A stretch of 7,562 nucleotides of DNA from Oscillospiraceae bacterium. Its GTDB lineage: Bacteria > Bacillota > Clostridia > Clostridiales > Clostridiaceae. The position numbers were made by a program, and so were the translations under genes. The notes below the pieces were generated by a model. It saw only the letters and a list, made by a program, of their open reading frames with translations. It was not told the origin of the DNA and did not search any database. Shown here piece by piece: positions 6,655 through 7,562 of this stretch; position 1 is the first letter of the stretch, and each line of letters opens with the position of its first letter. The stretch spans positions 1-7,562 of the forward strand of contig WQUF01000058.1 in NCBI GenBank assembly GCA_009785875.1, given 5' to 3'.

Positions 6655-6675
6655 AAGAATGGCTTGAAGGCTATG

Positions 6676-7562
6676 GTTTAACCTTAACATGAGATGTATT
6701 GAAACGATAATTTATTATAAAAAAGTGTTATGGCTTCCCTAGTTTAACCTTAACATGAGATGTATTGAAACAAAGTAATTTCGATTTATTAATTGATTTT
6801 ATATTGCGTTTAACCTTAACATGAGATGTATTGAAACTATGAGGTGCTTTTAAAACATATTCCATTTTTATGCGTTTAACCTTAACATGAGATGTATTGA
6901 AACAAAAGATGCATTATTGTATTGACATTTTGGAACAATAGTTTAACCTTAACATGAGATGTATTGAAACTTTATAGCATCAGGAATTAAACCCTGTTCC
7001 ATACACGTTTAACCTTAACATGAGATGTATTGAAACTTGCTGATTGGGTTTCCATATTCTTGTTTTTGTCCGTTTAACCTTAACATGAGATGTATTGAAA
7101 CTTGGCTGCCTGATCTACTAAACTTACAAATTTGATTGTTTAACCTTAACATGAGATGTATTGAAACTTAATCTTGGTGTTAAAATAGAACATTTTTGTC
7201 TTGGTTTAACCTTAACATGAGATGTATTGAAACGACTGCTGGGAAAGCCGACCAAGGAGATTTAAACTGGTTTAACCTTAACATGAGATGTATTGAAACA
7301 GAGCTGTTGTAGAGGCTACAAGCCCCATAACTGCAGTTTAACCTTAACATGAGATGTATTGAAACTTTTTTATCTTCTTTCAAAAATTTTTCTATAGTAA
7401 GTTTAACCTTAACATGAGATGTATTGAAACCCTTGTATTAATATTTTTTATATGTGTAGCAGTTTAGTTTAACCTTAACATGAGATGTATTGAAACTGAA
7501 TGATTCTATTAGGAAGTTCGCCCATTACATAGGTTTAACCTTAACATGAGATGTATTGAAAC
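6676..7562 (+). CRISPR. CRISPR array, 14 identical repeats and 13 spacers, open at the right edge
   Basis: The 30-bp repeat begins GTTTAACCTT, has AACATGAGATGT in the middle and ends ATTGAAAC. Repeats start at 6676, 6742, 6808, 6874, 6941, 7007, 7072, 7138, 7204, 7270, 7336, 7401, 7467 and 7533. All copies read as identical. Spacers are 36 bp, except one of 37 (6904-6940) and two of 35 (7037-7071 and 7366-7400), and all differ. The last repeat ends on the final base of the window with no degenerate copy, so the array probably continues. The repeat can form only a small stem, ACAT/ATGT with a GAG loop; cutting at its 3' base leaves exactly the 8-nt handle ATTGAAAC, as expected for Cas6. Sequence and length resemble clostridial type I-B repeats. 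The minus-strand open frame across 7180-7383 is only an artefact of the repeat reading VSIHLMLRLN. Confidence 0.99.

Larger units (their letters stand above)
6490..6675 (+). other. CRISPR leader region
   Basis: These 186 bp between the cas6 stop and the first repeat are AT-rich and contain a promoter toward the array (6540-6568), an AGGAGG motif (6557-6562) with no useful start codon nearby, an interrupted inverted repeat around the promoter, and a perfect hairpin 21 bp before the first repeat. Leaders of this kind drive pre-crRNA transcription and mark where new spacers are inserted. The leader assignment follows from repeat orientation: the repeats end in the handle ATTGAAAC on the plus strand, so the leader lies on the left. 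Two very short frames (6490-6543 and 6608-6667) are not called as genes. Confidence 0.75.

Noticed and set aside
7180..7383. Minus-strand open frame across the CRISPR array
   Set aside because: It is made of repeats read in one frame (VSIHLMLRLN) alternating with spacers, and has no ribosome binding site; it is a repeat artefact.

Overview
The window looks like chromosomal DNA from a low-GC Firmicute, most likely a member of the Clostridia. The support is AT-rich sequence, strong AGGAGG-type ribosome binding sites, a CUT1 sugar ABC transporter without its own ATPase gene, a lipoprotein solute-binding protein, a GH4 glycosidase, and a Cas6 plus 30-bp repeat of the kind common in clostridial type I-B CRISPR systems. 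The species cannot be named from the sequence alone.

Positions 17 to 5520 (minus strand) hold a five-gene sugar operon, read right to left: two MalF/MalG-type permeases overlapping by one base, a lipoprotein sugar-binding protein, a GH4 family 6-phospho-glycosidase and a BadF/BcrA-type sugar kinase related to N-acetylglucosamine kinases. A well-formed sigma-A promoter (TTGACA, 17 bp, TAAAAT) lies about 100 bp upstream of the first gene. A close match to the CcpA catabolite-repression site (cre) sits just downstream of the predicted transcription start. No PTS gene is present. The simplest reading is ABC uptake of a di- or oligosaccharide, phosphorylation by the kinase inside the cell, and GH4 cleavage of the phosphorylated sugar; the order of steps and the substrate are inference.

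Positions 5521 to 5793 are a divergent, AT-rich intergenic region carrying the operon promoter, the cre-like site, a small hairpin, a perfect 16-bp palindrome and the cas6 ribosome binding site.

Positions 5794 to 7562 (plus strand) hold cas6, a 186-bp leader and a CRISPR array of 14 identical 30-bp repeats with 13 different spacers of 35 to 37 bp. The array runs to the last base of the window and very probably continues. The leader contains an excellent promoter (TTGAAA, 17 bp, TATAAT) pointing into the array, an interrupted inverted repeat flanking that promoter, and a perfect 10-bp hairpin close to the first repeat. The repeat ends in ATTGAAAC, the usual 8-nt crRNA handle, so array and cas6 share an orientation. 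No interference or adaptation genes (cas3, cas5, cas7, cas8, cas1, cas2) are visible; they must lie beyond the array, elsewhere in the genome, or be absent. The sugar operon and the CRISPR locus appear to be unrelated neighbours.
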